A stretch of 64,000 bases of DNA from Hymenobacter psoromatis (GCF_020012125.1 NZ_JAIFAG010000001.1:930001-994000), one strand, 5' to 3'; counted from the first letter of the stretch, positions 36,171 to 43,336 are shown. Numbers and translations: made by a program. Notes: generated by a model not told the origin, from the sequence alone.

Positions 36171-37190
36171 TCAAAAGCCCGCCAGTTCGTTAACAGTTAG
36201 CTCACGTAGGAGCTGCCGCAGGCTGGCTGGCTCTTGCAGCTGCCGCGCCAGATACTCCAGGTAGTCCGTTTCGGCCCGCAGGTCGCGCTTAATCTGGCGT
36301 AAGCGGGTGCGCTGCTGCTTTTCGGTGCCGCTCCAGGGCGCATCTTCCACGGGGCGCTGGGCGGCGGCCAGCTCCTGAGTCAGCTGCGCCTGTTGTTGCG
36401 CCAGCGCGGCAGTATAGCGCCGCAGCAATGCATCGGCTTCGGGGCTAGAGGAGGGGGTAGGGGCCTCACTGGTAGCTAGCAGCGCCAGCAAAGCGGCCAA
36501 ATCACCAGCCGCATAAGCCGCCGTAATGCGCTGCATCAGCGCCGTTTGAGCCTGCTGGGTAGCCGCATCGGCCTGAGCCGCGCGGTCGGGGTGGTGCAGG
36601 CGGGCCAATTGCCGGTAAGCGGTTTTGGTATTTTGCAGCAGCGACTGGCCCTCGGTTTCGGCGGCCTGCGCCTGGGTAGCGCGCTGCTGTTGCTTCCGCT
36701 GCTGCCTGCGGGCACGCGCTACCTCGGCCGCTCGCTCATGCGGCAACTCGTGCGCAGTGGGCGGTTCGGCCGGAGGCAGGGGGGTAGGGGCCACCTCGTC
36801 GTCGGGCATGGGCGGGGTAGGCGCGTAGCGTGCCAGTATTTCACCCTCATCTTCCCCAAAGCGTCTTTCCAGACTGTGGGCGTTATGCACTAGCAACTCT
36901 GTCACCTGCACCATCTCGGCGCGGCTGAGATGACCATCAGTCAAGGCCGTTTCGAGGGGCGCATACAGCGCCCGGCGTGCCGCTACGGCGGCAGCGGCCA
37001 CCGGACCCACCTGCCGCCAGTACGTTTGGCGCATAGCCGCCTGCGCCGCCCGCAATGTGCTCAGCTGCGCCCGCAACGCCTCAATAGCCGCCATCGCCGC
37101 TCGAAATGCCTGCTGGGCCGGCGAGCCCACGGCCGCCGTCGCCACCCGGTCGGGCAGCCATTGGCGCTGGAGAAAAGTGGAATCAGTCAC
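36171..37190 (-). CDS. J-domain-like protein
   Basis: 339 residues from GTG 37190 (a TTG lies 9 bp upstream). About residues 1-125 are helical and Ala-rich. A Pro/Glu linker follows (PTPPMPDDEVAPTPLPPAEP), then a strongly basic coiled segment (RARRQQRKQQQRATQAQAAE). The core around residue 195 reads LLQNTKTAYRQLARLHHPDR with the J-domain HPD motif, and continues into further helices. It should stimulate a DnaK-type chaperone, but the J-domain is internal and the flanks match no DnaJ class I recognise. It is divergent from the Ro60 locus, so a link to that system is possible but unproven. Confidence 0.72.
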   Translation of the reverse strand: MTDSTFLQRQWLPDRVATAAVGSPAQQAFRAAMAAIEALRAQLSTLRAAQAAMRQTYWRQVGPVAAAAVAARRALYAPLETALTDGHLSRAEMVQVTELLVHNAHSLERRFGEDEGEILARYAPTPPMPDDEVAPTPLPPAEPPTAHELPHERAAEVARARRQQRKQQQRATQAQAAETEGQSLLQNTKTAYRQLARLHHPDRAAQADAATQQAQTALMQRITAAYAAGDLAALLALLATSEAPTPSSSPEADALLRRYTAALAQQQAQLTQELAAAQRPVEDAPWSGTEKQQRTRLRQIKRDLRAETDYLEYLARQLQEPASLRQLLRELTVNELAGF

Positions 37191-37374
37191 GTCGCACAAA
37201 AATACGGCTTGGCCCGGCCGGCGCCAGTTTTATCCTTCGCGAAGCAGGGCGCAATAAGGAAGTGCTCTTCTTTCTTTGCATCTTAATTCACGTTGCTGCC
37301 GAATTAATTAATGCGACTTAATTATCTCAATTATCGTCTCCTGAAAAATAATTAAAAAATTAATTAACGAATAG

Positions 37375-37405
37375 TTGCACAAGTGGAATAATTACCCCAT
37401 CTTTG
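37375..37405 (+). promoter_or_regulatory. candidate Bacteroidota promoter
   Basis: TTG (37375-37377), 20 bp, then CATCTTTG (37398-37405), close to the TTTG-N19-21-TAnnTTTG pattern with one change in the TA. Predicted start about 37411, 17 nt ahead of the small ORF. Confidence 0.4.
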
Positions 37406-37427
37406 TCATACTAAAAACCCAAACACC

Positions 37428-37508
37428 ATGTACCACCACCTGATAAGCTTGCGCAATTCGGATAAAAAGCAGCCAGAAATGCTGCTCCGGCTCGGTACGT
37501 TTGCCTGA
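37428..37508 (+). CDS. candidate 26-residue peptide
   Basis: ATG to TGA encodes MYHHLISLRNSDKKQPEMLL plus RLGTFA. It lies 23 bp after a candidate promoter and just ahead of an 8-bp hairpin (ATTTTAGC/GCTAAAAT) and an intrinsic terminator, the layout of a leader peptide or of a small independent mRNA. No codon run typical of amino-acid attenuation is seen. Whether it is translated is unknown. Confidence 0.3.
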   Translation: MYHHLISLRNSDKKQPEMLLRLGTFA

Positions 37509-37535
37509 TTTTAGCTTTCGCTAAAATTATCGCCG

Positions 37536-37562
37536 CCCGAGCCCTTGCAGCTCGGGTTTTTT
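37536..37562 (+). terminator. intrinsic terminator, first micro-unit
   Basis: 7-bp stem CCCGAGC with GCTCGGG, 7-nt loop, T6 tail. Confidence 0.85.
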
Positions 37563-37601
37563 GTTGTTAGCCGGTTATCAGCCGCTTAGCCCATTCTCCC
37601 G

Positions 37602-37712
37602 ATGCTCATTTCCTGCCCCAGCTCCCTGCCTGCCTATTCCCAGTCGCAGTTCGGCCTAGCCGGGCGAGATGGGTATCCCCGTGGTTTTTCTTCGTGGCTT
37701 CGACACCGGTAA
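37602..37712 (+). CDS. candidate 36-residue peptide
   Basis: ATG to TAA encodes MLISCPSSLPAYSQSQFGLA and GRDGYPRGFSSWLRHR. It is bracketed by the two intrinsic terminators at 37536-37562 and 37742-37769. There is no family match I know. It may instead be part of a non-coding RNA; the segment GGTAAGTAATCGGTAAGACC just after it is repetitive. Confidence 0.25.
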   Translation: MLISCPSSLPAYSQSQFGLAGRDGYPRGFSSWLRHR

Positions 37713-37741
37713 GTAATCGGTAAGACCCCAGCGATAGTAAA

Positions 37742-37769
37742 AACCCGGCCTCGAAACCCGGGTTTTTTT
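37742..37769 (+). terminator. intrinsic terminator, second micro-unit
   Basis: Stem AACCCGG with CCGGGTT and T7. It ends 123 bp before the Ro60 start. Confidence 0.85.
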
Positions 37770-37892
37770 GTGTCTGTTTCACAACTAAGAATTAGTTTTT
37801 ATTTGCTTAGGAAAGGTATGCCCAATGCAGATTGCTAATTAATAAAATCGTAAGTAATTCAACCTATTCCCCACCCGCTACCTATTCCTGTC

Positions 37893-39422
37893 ATGCGTTT
37901 CAATCTTAATTTCCGCAGCAACACCGCGCTGGTTCGCAACCACGAAAACGCCCCCGCCTACCCCCTCACTCCGGCCCAGGAGCTGTACGCCGCCGTGGCC
38001 ACGGCCGCCCTAAGCGACCAGTTCTACGAGTCGGCCGACACCCGCCTGGTCCGCCTGCGCGAATTGGTGGCCCGTAGCGACCCGCAGTTTGTGGCCCGGC
38101 TGGCGGTGTATGCCCGCGAGCAGCTTTACCTGCGCTCGGTGCCGCTGGTGCTGGCCGTGGAGTTGGCCCGCCTGCATCGGGGCACCAACCTAGTGAGCCG
38201 CCTGGTGGCGCGGGTGGTGCAGCGCGCCGACGAAATCCCCGAACTACTGGCCTTTTATGCCCAGGCCAACGGCCGCACCGGCCCAAAAGTCCTGGGCCGG
38301 CTCTCCAAGCAGGTGCAACACGGCTTAGCGCTGGCTTTCAATAAGTTTGATGCCTACCAGCTGGCCAAGTACGACCGCGACGGGGCAGCCGTGCGCCTCC
38401 GCGATGCCTTGTTTTTAGTGCACCCCAAGCCCCGCGACGAGGCGCAGCAAGCGGTGTTCGACCAGCTCGTGGCCGGCACGCTACCGGTGCCCTACACCTG
38501 GGAAACCGAGTTGTCGGCCGCCGGGCAAGTCGCCTACCCCTCGCCCGCTGAGCGGCAGGCGGCCCTCACTAGCACCTGGGAAACGCTGGTGGCCAGCCGC
38601 CGCCTGGGCTACATGGCCCTGCTGCGCAACCTGCGCAACTTGCTGGAAGCCAACGTAAAAGCCGATACGCTGGCCCTGGCCTGCGCTACCCTCGCCGATG
38701 CCGGCCAGGTGGCCCGCGCCCGGCAGCTGCCCTTCCGCTTCCTGGCCGCTTACCGCGAGGTACTGGCCCTGGAAGTGGGCGCGGCGCCCCCGGTGCTAGC
38801 CGCGCTTGAGGCCGCTATCGGGGGTAGTGCCCGCAACCTGCGCGGTTTCGGGGCCGACACCCGCGTGGTGGTGGCCTGCGACGTGTCGGGCTCGATGCAG
38901 CAGCCTATTTCGCCGCGCAGCAAGGTGCTGCTCTACGACGTGGGCCTAGTGCTGGGTATGTTGCTGCAAAGCCGTTGCCAGCACGTAGTTACCGGCATCT
39001 TCGGCAACACCTGGAAGCGGGTGGCGCTGCCCCAGGGCCAGGTGCTGCGCAACGTGCAGGAACTGTACCGCCGCGAGGGCGAGGTCGGCTACGCTACCAA
39101 CGGCCACCTCGTGGTGCAGGACCTGCGCCAACGCCGCGAGGTAGTGGATAAAGTCATGATTTTCACCGACTGCCAGCTCTGGGATAGCGCCGGCAAGGGC
39201 AACACGCTGGCCCAGGAATGGGCCGCCTACCGCGCCAACGTGGCTCCCCAGGCCCGCCTCTACCTCTTCGACCTGGCTGGCCACGGCACCGCCCCGCTCG
39301 AGGTGCGCGCCGAGCACGGCGTGGCCCTCATCGCCGGCTGGTCCGATAAAATCTTCGACGTGCTCGCCGCCCTCGAAACGGGGGGTAGCGCGCTCACCGA
39401 AATCGAGAAAATTGACCTCTAA
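37893..39422 (+). CDS. rsr: Ro60/Rsr RNA-binding protein (TROVE + vWA domains)
   Basis: 509 residues. The first about 320 form the TROVE HEAT-repeat ring: MRFNLNFRSNTALVRNHENA, LTPAQELYAAVATAALSDQF, RLRELVARSDPQFVARLAVY and RSVPLVLAVELARLH. The last about 190 form a von Willebrand A-like domain with a complete MIDAS: VVACDVSGSMQQPI (D-x-S-x-S) and KVMIFTDCQLWDS. Bacterial Ro60 binds Y RNAs on its outer surface and misfolded RNA ends in its cavity, and teams with nucleases in rRNA maturation and stress RNA decay. Four Y RNA-like genes follow at once, then PcfJ and RtcB genes on the same strand, which supports the assignment strongly. Confidence 0.96.
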   Translation: MRFNLNFRSNTALVRNHENAPAYPLTPAQELYAAVATAALSDQFYESADTRLVRLRELVARSDPQFVARLAVYAREQLYLRSVPLVLAVELARLHRGTNLVSRLVARVVQRADEIPELLAFYAQANGRTGPKVLGRLSKQVQHGLALAFNKFDAYQLAKYDRDGAAVRLRDALFLVHPKPRDEAQQAVFDQLVAGTLPVPYTWETELSAAGQVAYPSPAERQAALTSTWETLVASRRLGYMALLRNLRNLLEANVKADTLALACATLADAGQVARARQLPFRFLAAYREVLALEVGAAPPVLAALEAAIGGSARNLRGFGADTRVVVACDVSGSMQQPISPRSKVLLYDVGLVLGMLLQSRCQHVVTGIFGNTWKRVALPQGQVLRNVQELYRREGEVGYATNGHLVVQDLRQRREVVDKVMIFTDCQLWDSAGKGNTLAQEWAAYRANVAPQARLYLFDLAGHGTAPLEVRAEHGVALIAGWSDKIFDVLAALETGGSALTEIEKIDL

Positions 39423-39689
39423 AAACCAAGCGGCCCGGCCGGGCAATAAAGCGAAAACCCCGGCCGGTCGCGTCAGTCAATAAGTAGGTTACGAATAAGT
39501 TAATTTTATTCGGATATACCAAAACTGGCAAACTAATTGTTTTACCCTTTACACGAATCTGCTCTATGATTCCCGACTTAGGCACACGGCTGACCCCTTA
39601 ATGGCAGCCGCTGGCCGGAACGGCTACCCGCCGGGGCCCTGTTTGCTCCGGCGGCCCGTTCCAAACCAGTCCCCCAACTCCCTCTCTTT

Positions 39690-39800
39690 CAGGTGCCGTA
39701 GGCTCGGCGTTACTTCGTGGTTGTCGGCGCAAGCCGTAGGGTTCGAATCCCACTGCGGCTATTTCGGTAGCGGCAGATACGCCGGCCGCTTGTTGCCCTG
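39690..39800 (+). ncRNA. Y RNA-like gene, unit 1 (tRNA-like module lacking a D-arm)
   Basis: 111 nt. The 5' strand CAGGUGCCGUAG and 3' strand GCUUGUUGCCCUG form the lower helix (CAGG/CCUG, then U-G and G-U beyond a bulged C) and an internal loop. The upper helix is GGCUCGGCG with CGCCGGCC (one bulge). Inside lie UUACUUCG, a CGGC-GCAA-GCCG tetraloop hairpin, a T-arm-like GUAGGGUUCGAAUCCCAC, and an acceptor-like hairpin CUGCGGCUA/UAGCGGCAG closed by a UUCG-type loop (one G-G mismatch). No AGCUCAG/GGUAGAGC D-arm follows, so this unit is shortened compared with units 3 and 4. Confidence 0.78.
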
Positions 39801-39831
39801 AATTTGGAGTTGCTAATTTTTTTCTGATTCG

Positions 39832-39967
39832 ACCGGGTGCCGTTGCGCAGCCATCCTTCGCTCCCCCTTGGGCTGGTCGCGGGTTCGACTCCCGAAGTAG
39901 CACGGCGCGCCATGCTGCGTTTGCGCAGGGGTAGGGCCAGCCCGTGGCTGCCCGTTATTGCCCCGGT
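39832..39967 (+). ncRNA. Y RNA-like gene, unit 2 (divergent tRNA-like module)
   Basis: 136 nt. Lower helix ACCGGGUG with UUGCCCCGGU, internal loop, upper helix GCGCAGCC with GGCUGCCC (one C-C mismatch), the same architecture as the other units. Conserved AUCCUUCG follows the upper helix, then GGUCGCGGGUUCGACUCCCG as T-arm. In place of the acceptor/D-arm there is a different fold, including CUGCG-UUUG-CGCAG, and a GGGGTAGGG copy (39927-39935). A T5 tail follows the closing helix, so it may end by intrinsic termination. Confidence 0.78.
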
Positions 39968-40025
39968 TTTTCAGAAATTATTTTTCCGTTTTTCGAGTAA
40001 TTAACCGTTGCTCGTTTCAATTTAG

Positions 40026-40164
40026 TTGGGTGCCGTAGCCCGGCCATACTTCGACTCTTAATCGCCAGGTCGCGGGTTCGAATCCCGCTGGCCGCTGCTT
40101 CGGTAGCGGCTGTAGCTCAGCCAGGTAGAGCAGGATATAGCGGCCGGACGCTTGTTGCCCCGAA
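40026..40164 (+). ncRNA. Y RNA-like gene, unit 3 (complete circularly permuted tRNA-like module)
   Basis: 139 nt. Lower helix UUGGGUG with UUGCCCCGAA, internal loop CCGUA facing GCUUG, upper helix GCCCGGCC with GGCCGGAC. Inside, in this order: AUACUUCG; a small hairpin CGA-CUCUUAA-UCG whose loop equals a tRNA-Lys(CUU) anticodon loop; T-arm GCGGGUUCGAAUCCCGC; a 10-bp acceptor-like hairpin UGGCCGCUGC(UUCG)GUAGCGGCUG; then D-arm UAGCUCAGCCAGGUAGAGCA. The order T-arm, acceptor, D-arm is the reverse of a tRNA, i.e. circularly permuted with its ends in the anticodon arm, as in the tRNA-like module of bacterial YrlA RNAs. Confidence 0.9.
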
Positions 40165-40180
40165 TAGATTTAGCTTATTA

Positions 40181-40315
40181 ATACCGGTGCCGTAGGTGCG
40201 CCTTACTTCGTTCAATACGGTGCGGTCGCGGGTTCGATTCCCGTTCGTGGGTTCGGCCCATGGTAGCTCAGTTGGTTAGAGCACATTTAGTGGCGCGCCG
40301 CCCGTTGCCCGGTAT
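40181..40315 (+). ncRNA. Y RNA-like gene, unit 4 (complete circularly permuted tRNA-like module)
   Basis: 135 nt. Lower helix AUACCGG with CCGGUAU (7 bp) plus U-G and G-U pairs beyond a bulged C. Upper helix GGUGCGCC with GGCGCGCC, 8 bp, unbroken. Inside: UUACUUCG, a linker, T-arm GCGGGUUCGAUUCCCGU, acceptor-like hairpin CGUGGG(UUCG)GCCCAUG, then a canonical D-arm GUAGCUCAGUUGGUUAGAGC. T-rich sequence follows (TTTTT at 40318-40322). It ends 131 bp before the PcfJ gene. Best-formed lower and upper helices of the four. Confidence 0.9.
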
Positions 40316-40446
40316 AGTTTTTCTCGTTTTTCACGCTCAAATCCGTCATTTTTTATGTCCAGAAATACTCTCATTTCCGACCCATTCGCATGGCATATTC
40401 ACCCACCTAACCTGGCGGCCGGAATTTCGGGCCGCGCCCCTGGCAC

Positions 40447-41754
40447 ATGGCCAACCGCAACAAACCTTTATCGCCTCAAGCGCGCACGGCGCTGCTGGCT
40501 GCCACTGCCTTAGCGCAGCATTTACCCTGGCAAAAATGGCCGCCGGCCCGCCAGCTTTCCTTTATTTTTTCAGCTAATGCCGCGCAGGTTATCGGGGTCC
40601 AGGCCGAGCCGCATTCGGCCCTGGCGCAGCTGCACCGCCACTGCGTAGCCACCCGACCCGCCGACGAGCAGTGGCGCATTCGGCACTTTCTCAGCCAGCT
40701 AGTCAAGTGCCGTACCGGCTTGCTGGACCGCCCCGAGTTGGCCCCGGCCCTGGCTCAGCTAGGCCTGCACTTTGCGTGCCGGGTGCGCGAGCTGGCCGGC
40801 TGGCAGCCGCGCTCCAAAAACGCTTTTTACCAGCTCGATAGCCTGGTGCGCCACCTTTTTGACCAGTTTGGCGATGTGCCGGGCTGGATGCTCAATGGGT
40901 GGGGTAGGGCGCCGGCACAGCACGCGGGCGTCGACCTCACGCTACTGTTCTTGCACCTGGGCCGGGGCCAGTCGCTGCGCAGCTTCGAGGGTTTGCCCGC
41001 GCCGCTCACCAAGCATCTGGAGCACGGCCTGCGCCAGGCGCCGGATGGCTGCACGTTCCAGGAAGCCTACCGCTATGCGCAGCTGGCGGCCCGCGACGCC
41101 ACCGAGTGGCTGGGCGTAGTGCTCGACTCGCGGCTGGGGCGCGAGCCCATTGGCCCCGACGATGCGCTGTGGCTGGCGGTGCTCGACCTGTTTCGGGCCG
41201 AGCCCGACGTCGATGCCTGGCAATTTGGCCCGGTCTGCGACTGGATTCACTTCCGCCGCCGTGTGGGCAATCTGGTCGAGCCCGCGCAGCCTGGCTTTTC
41301 GCTGCGGGGCCGCAGCTTGGCTTCGCTGCTGGCGCACACGGCGCGCTGGTTCCGCACGCTGGGGCCGGCCCGGCGCCACCCGCGCTTTCAGGAGCTGCTG
41401 GCGGCCGTGTGGCCGGGGCTGGCGGTGCCCGATTTTGCGGGCGGCGACGGCGACTGGGTACACATCCGGCAGCTGCGCAGCTACCCCGAGCTGCTCGACG
41501 AAGGCCGCCACATGCACCACTGCGTGGCGTCCTACGTGCACCAGTGCCAGCGCGGGCGGCGGGGCATCTACTCGCTCACCTTCAACGGCAGCCGCATGCT
41601 GACCCTCGAAATCACGCCCGATTACCAGCTGGTGCAGGCGCGGGGCAAGTACAACCGCCGCCCTACCCCCCTCGAACGCCAATGGCTCATTCACTGGCTC
41701 CAAAAAGAACGCCTCACGGCCGACGATTACGTGTGGGAGGGCATTCTCAACTGA
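40447..41754 (+). CDS. PcfJ-like protein
   Basis: 435 residues. The C-terminal third carries the PcfJ-domain signature: LLDEGRHMHHCVASYVHQCQ, RGRRGIYSLTFNGSRMLTLE and the basic stretch QARGKYNRRPTPLERQWLIH. PcfJ was named from conjugative plasmids, but the family is common on chromosomes and its chemistry is not known. The rest of the protein is helical and Trp/Arg-rich (WMLNGWGRAPAQHAGVDLTL; DWIHFRRRVGNLVEPA) and may bind nucleic acid. Its place between the Y RNA array and rtcB, with only 61 bp to the rtcB start, argues for a role in RNA repair rather than plasmid transfer. Confidence 0.83.
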   Translation: MANRNKPLSPQARTALLAATALAQHLPWQKWPPARQLSFIFSANAAQVIGVQAEPHSALAQLHRHCVATRPADEQWRIRHFLSQLVKCRTGLLDRPELAPALAQLGLHFACRVRELAGWQPRSKNAFYQLDSLVRHLFDQFGDVPGWMLNGWGRAPAQHAGVDLTLLFLHLGRGQSLRSFEGLPAPLTKHLEHGLRQAPDGCTFQEAYRYAQLAARDATEWLGVVLDSRLGREPIGPDDALWLAVLDLFRAEPDVDAWQFGPVCDWIHFRRRVGNLVEPAQPGFSLRGRSLASLLAHTARWFRTLGPARRHPRFQELLAAVWPGLAVPDFAGGDGDWVHIRQLRSYPELLDEGRHMHHCVASYVHQCQRGRRGIYSLTFNGSRMLTLEITPDYQLVQARGKYNRRPTPLERQWLIHWLQKERLTADDYVWEGILN

Positions 41755-41815
41755 TAACTACTTGGCTGCAAGGCTTTGGTGCCGCCTGCCATTCCAGCCT
41801 TTAACTCTCAAAACA

Positions 41816-43216
41816 ATGGCTTCTATTTTACGGGGCAATGACTTGCGGCAGCTCGGATTTCCCGAGGGCCGCGCAATCGGGCTGGCGCTGGCGCAGTTGC
41901 AGCGCAAAGAATTCAAGCGCCTGACCCAGGCCGACCAGCTGGAATTGCTGCGAGCAATTCTGGCGACGCCCACCGATTTTCTGACCGACCTGGCCTGGAG
42001 CCATACTGCCGCCGCACTGCTACCCCCCGTGGCGCGGCACATCGAGCTGGTGGCGCGCAAGCCCTACGTCACCTTCGGCGCCGAGCACATCGAGGCCGGC
42101 GCGGTGCACCAGATGGAAACGGCCATGAAGCTGCCCGTGACCGTGGCCGGTGCCCTCATGCCTGACGCCCACCACGGCTACGGCCTGCCCATCGGTGGCG
42201 TGCTGGCCACCGACAATGCCGTGATTCCCTACGCCGTGGGCGTGGATATTGGTTGCCGCATGGCCCTCTCCGTGTACGACCTGCCGGCCAAGTACCTCAC
42301 GCAGCGCGTGCAGGAAGTGCGCCACCTGCTGCTCGAAAACACCCGTTTCGGCAGCGGCCGTAGCTGGGAGCGGGGCCAGCGCCTCGACCACGCGGTGCTG
42401 CACAGCGATACGTTTCAGGCCATTCCGTTCCTGAAAAACAAGCTCGACCGCGCCGCCGAGCAAGTGGGCACGTCGGGCTCGGGCAACCACTTCGTGGAGT
42501 TCGGGATTGTCGAAATCACTGACCCGGCCAACGACATGGGCCTACCCCCCGGCCAGTACGTGGGCGTACTCTCGCACTCGGGCTCGCGGGGGCTGGGCGC
42601 GGGCATTGCCGAGCACTACACCAAGCTCGCCAAAGACGTGTGCCAGCTGCCCGGCGAGGCCCAGCACCTCGCCTGGCTGGGCCTCGACACCGAGGCCGGC
42701 CAGGAGTACTGGGCCGCCATGAACCTGGCCGGCGATTTCGCCTCGGCCTGCCACGACCAGATTCACCGCCGCCTGGCGCGGGCGCTGGGCGAAAAGCCCC
42801 TGGCGAAAGTGGAAAACCACCACAACTTCGCCTGGAAGGAGCGCCTGGCCGATGGCCGCGAGGTCATCACGCACCGCAAGGGCGCTACCCCGGCCGGCGC
42901 GGGCGTGCTTGGTATCATCCCCGGCTCCATGACGGCCCCCGGCTTTATTGTGCGGGGTAGGGGCGCGGCGGCGTCGCTGTCGTCGGCCTCGCACGGGGCC
43001 GGCCGGCTGCTGTCGCGCACCCGCGCCAAGGCCGAAATCGGCGAAGCCGACCTGCGCCGGCAGCTCGCCGACCACGGCGTGGAGCTGCTCGGCGGCGGCC
43101 TCGACGAAGCCCCGCAGGCCTACAAAGACATTCACACCGTGATGGCCAGCCAGCGCGAATTGGTGGATGTGCTGGGTTCCTTCACGCCCAAAATTGTGCG
43201 GATGGACGGCGCTTGA
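41816..43216 (+). CDS. rtcB: RNA-splicing ligase RtcB
   Basis: 466 residues from the ATG at 41816 (MASILRGNDLRQLGFPEGRA). It joins RNA 2',3'-cyclic phosphate or 3'-phosphate ends to 5'-OH ends using GTP and Mn2+. Signature motifs: MPDAHHGYGLPIGGVLATDN, GVDIGCRMALSV (metal-binding Asp/Cys), GTSGSGNHFVEFG, GVLSHSGSRGLGAGIAEHY, KVENHHNFAWKE, THRKGATPAGAGVLGIIPGS and SSASHGAGRLLSR with the guanylated His region. An N-terminal extension of about 70 residues precedes the core. No RtcA or archease gene is adjacent. Likely co-transcribed with PcfJ. Confidence 0.97.
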   Translation: MASILRGNDLRQLGFPEGRAIGLALAQLQRKEFKRLTQADQLELLRAILATPTDFLTDLAWSHTAAALLPPVARHIELVARKPYVTFGAEHIEAGAVHQMETAMKLPVTVAGALMPDAHHGYGLPIGGVLATDNAVIPYAVGVDIGCRMALSVYDLPAKYLTQRVQEVRHLLLENTRFGSGRSWERGQRLDHAVLHSDTFQAIPFLKNKLDRAAEQVGTSGSGNHFVEFGIVEITDPANDMGLPPGQYVGVLSHSGSRGLGAGIAEHYTKLAKDVCQLPGEAQHLAWLGLDTEAGQEYWAAMNLAGDFASACHDQIHRRLARALGEKPLAKVENHHNFAWKERLADGREVITHRKGATPAGAGVLGIIPGSMTAPGFIVRGRGAAASLSSASHGAGRLLSRTRAKAEIGEADLRRQLADHGVELLGGGLDEAPQAYKDIHTVMASQRELVDVLGSFTPKIVRMDGA

Positions 43217-43304
43217 AAAAAAGTTCCCAACGGGTAAATCCGGCTGGTTACGCAGCTTCGTAGAGTACAATAGGCTCGCCAGAGCCGTGTTTTCATAGCT
43301 CAGG

Positions 43305-43336
43305 AAAGCCCGTTGCCTTTGGCTGCGGGTTTTTTA
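43305..43336 (+). terminator. intrinsic terminator of the Ro60-Y RNA-rtcB locus
   Basis: Stem AAAGCCCG with CGGGTTT and T-run, about 90 bp past the rtcB stop. Separates the locus from the convergent MOSC gene. Confidence 0.75.

Larger units (their letters stand above)
37191..37892. other. 702-bp interval upstream of Ro60 with two micro-units
   Basis: No long gene. From left to right: AT-rich sequence, a candidate promoter (37375-37405), a 26-codon ORF, a hairpin and a terminator (37536-37562), a 36-codon ORF, a second terminator (37742-37769), and AT-rich sequence to the Ro60 ATG. The arrangement could be two small mRNAs, two sRNAs or an attenuated leader for Ro60. Confidence 0.6.

Noticed and set aside
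39598..39913. Open reading frames of 66-101 codons on both strands across Y RNA units 1-2, and 40260-40577
   Set aside because: They run through structured RNA genes, have no family resemblance, and compositions are atypical.
39690..40315. Four ordinary (or permuted but decoding) tRNA genes
   Set aside because: T-arm and D-arm words are present, but the order is reversed, no unit has a proper anticodon stem, two lack a D-arm, and the ends form conserved Y RNA-type helices. Archaeal-style permuted tRNA genes joined by RtcB remain a remote alternative.
39690..40315. CRISPR-like array
   Set aside because: The repeats are long (over 110 nt), diverged and structured, with no short identical repeats and no cas genes.
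40430..40460. Sigma-54 promoter (TGGCAC at 40441) before PcfJ
   Set aside because: The -24 word is present but the GC/TTGC -12 element at the right spacing is missing, and it overlaps the start codon.
40447..41754. Conjugative plasmid region suggested by PcfJ
   Set aside because: No other conjugation or plasmid gene is present; context is RNA repair.
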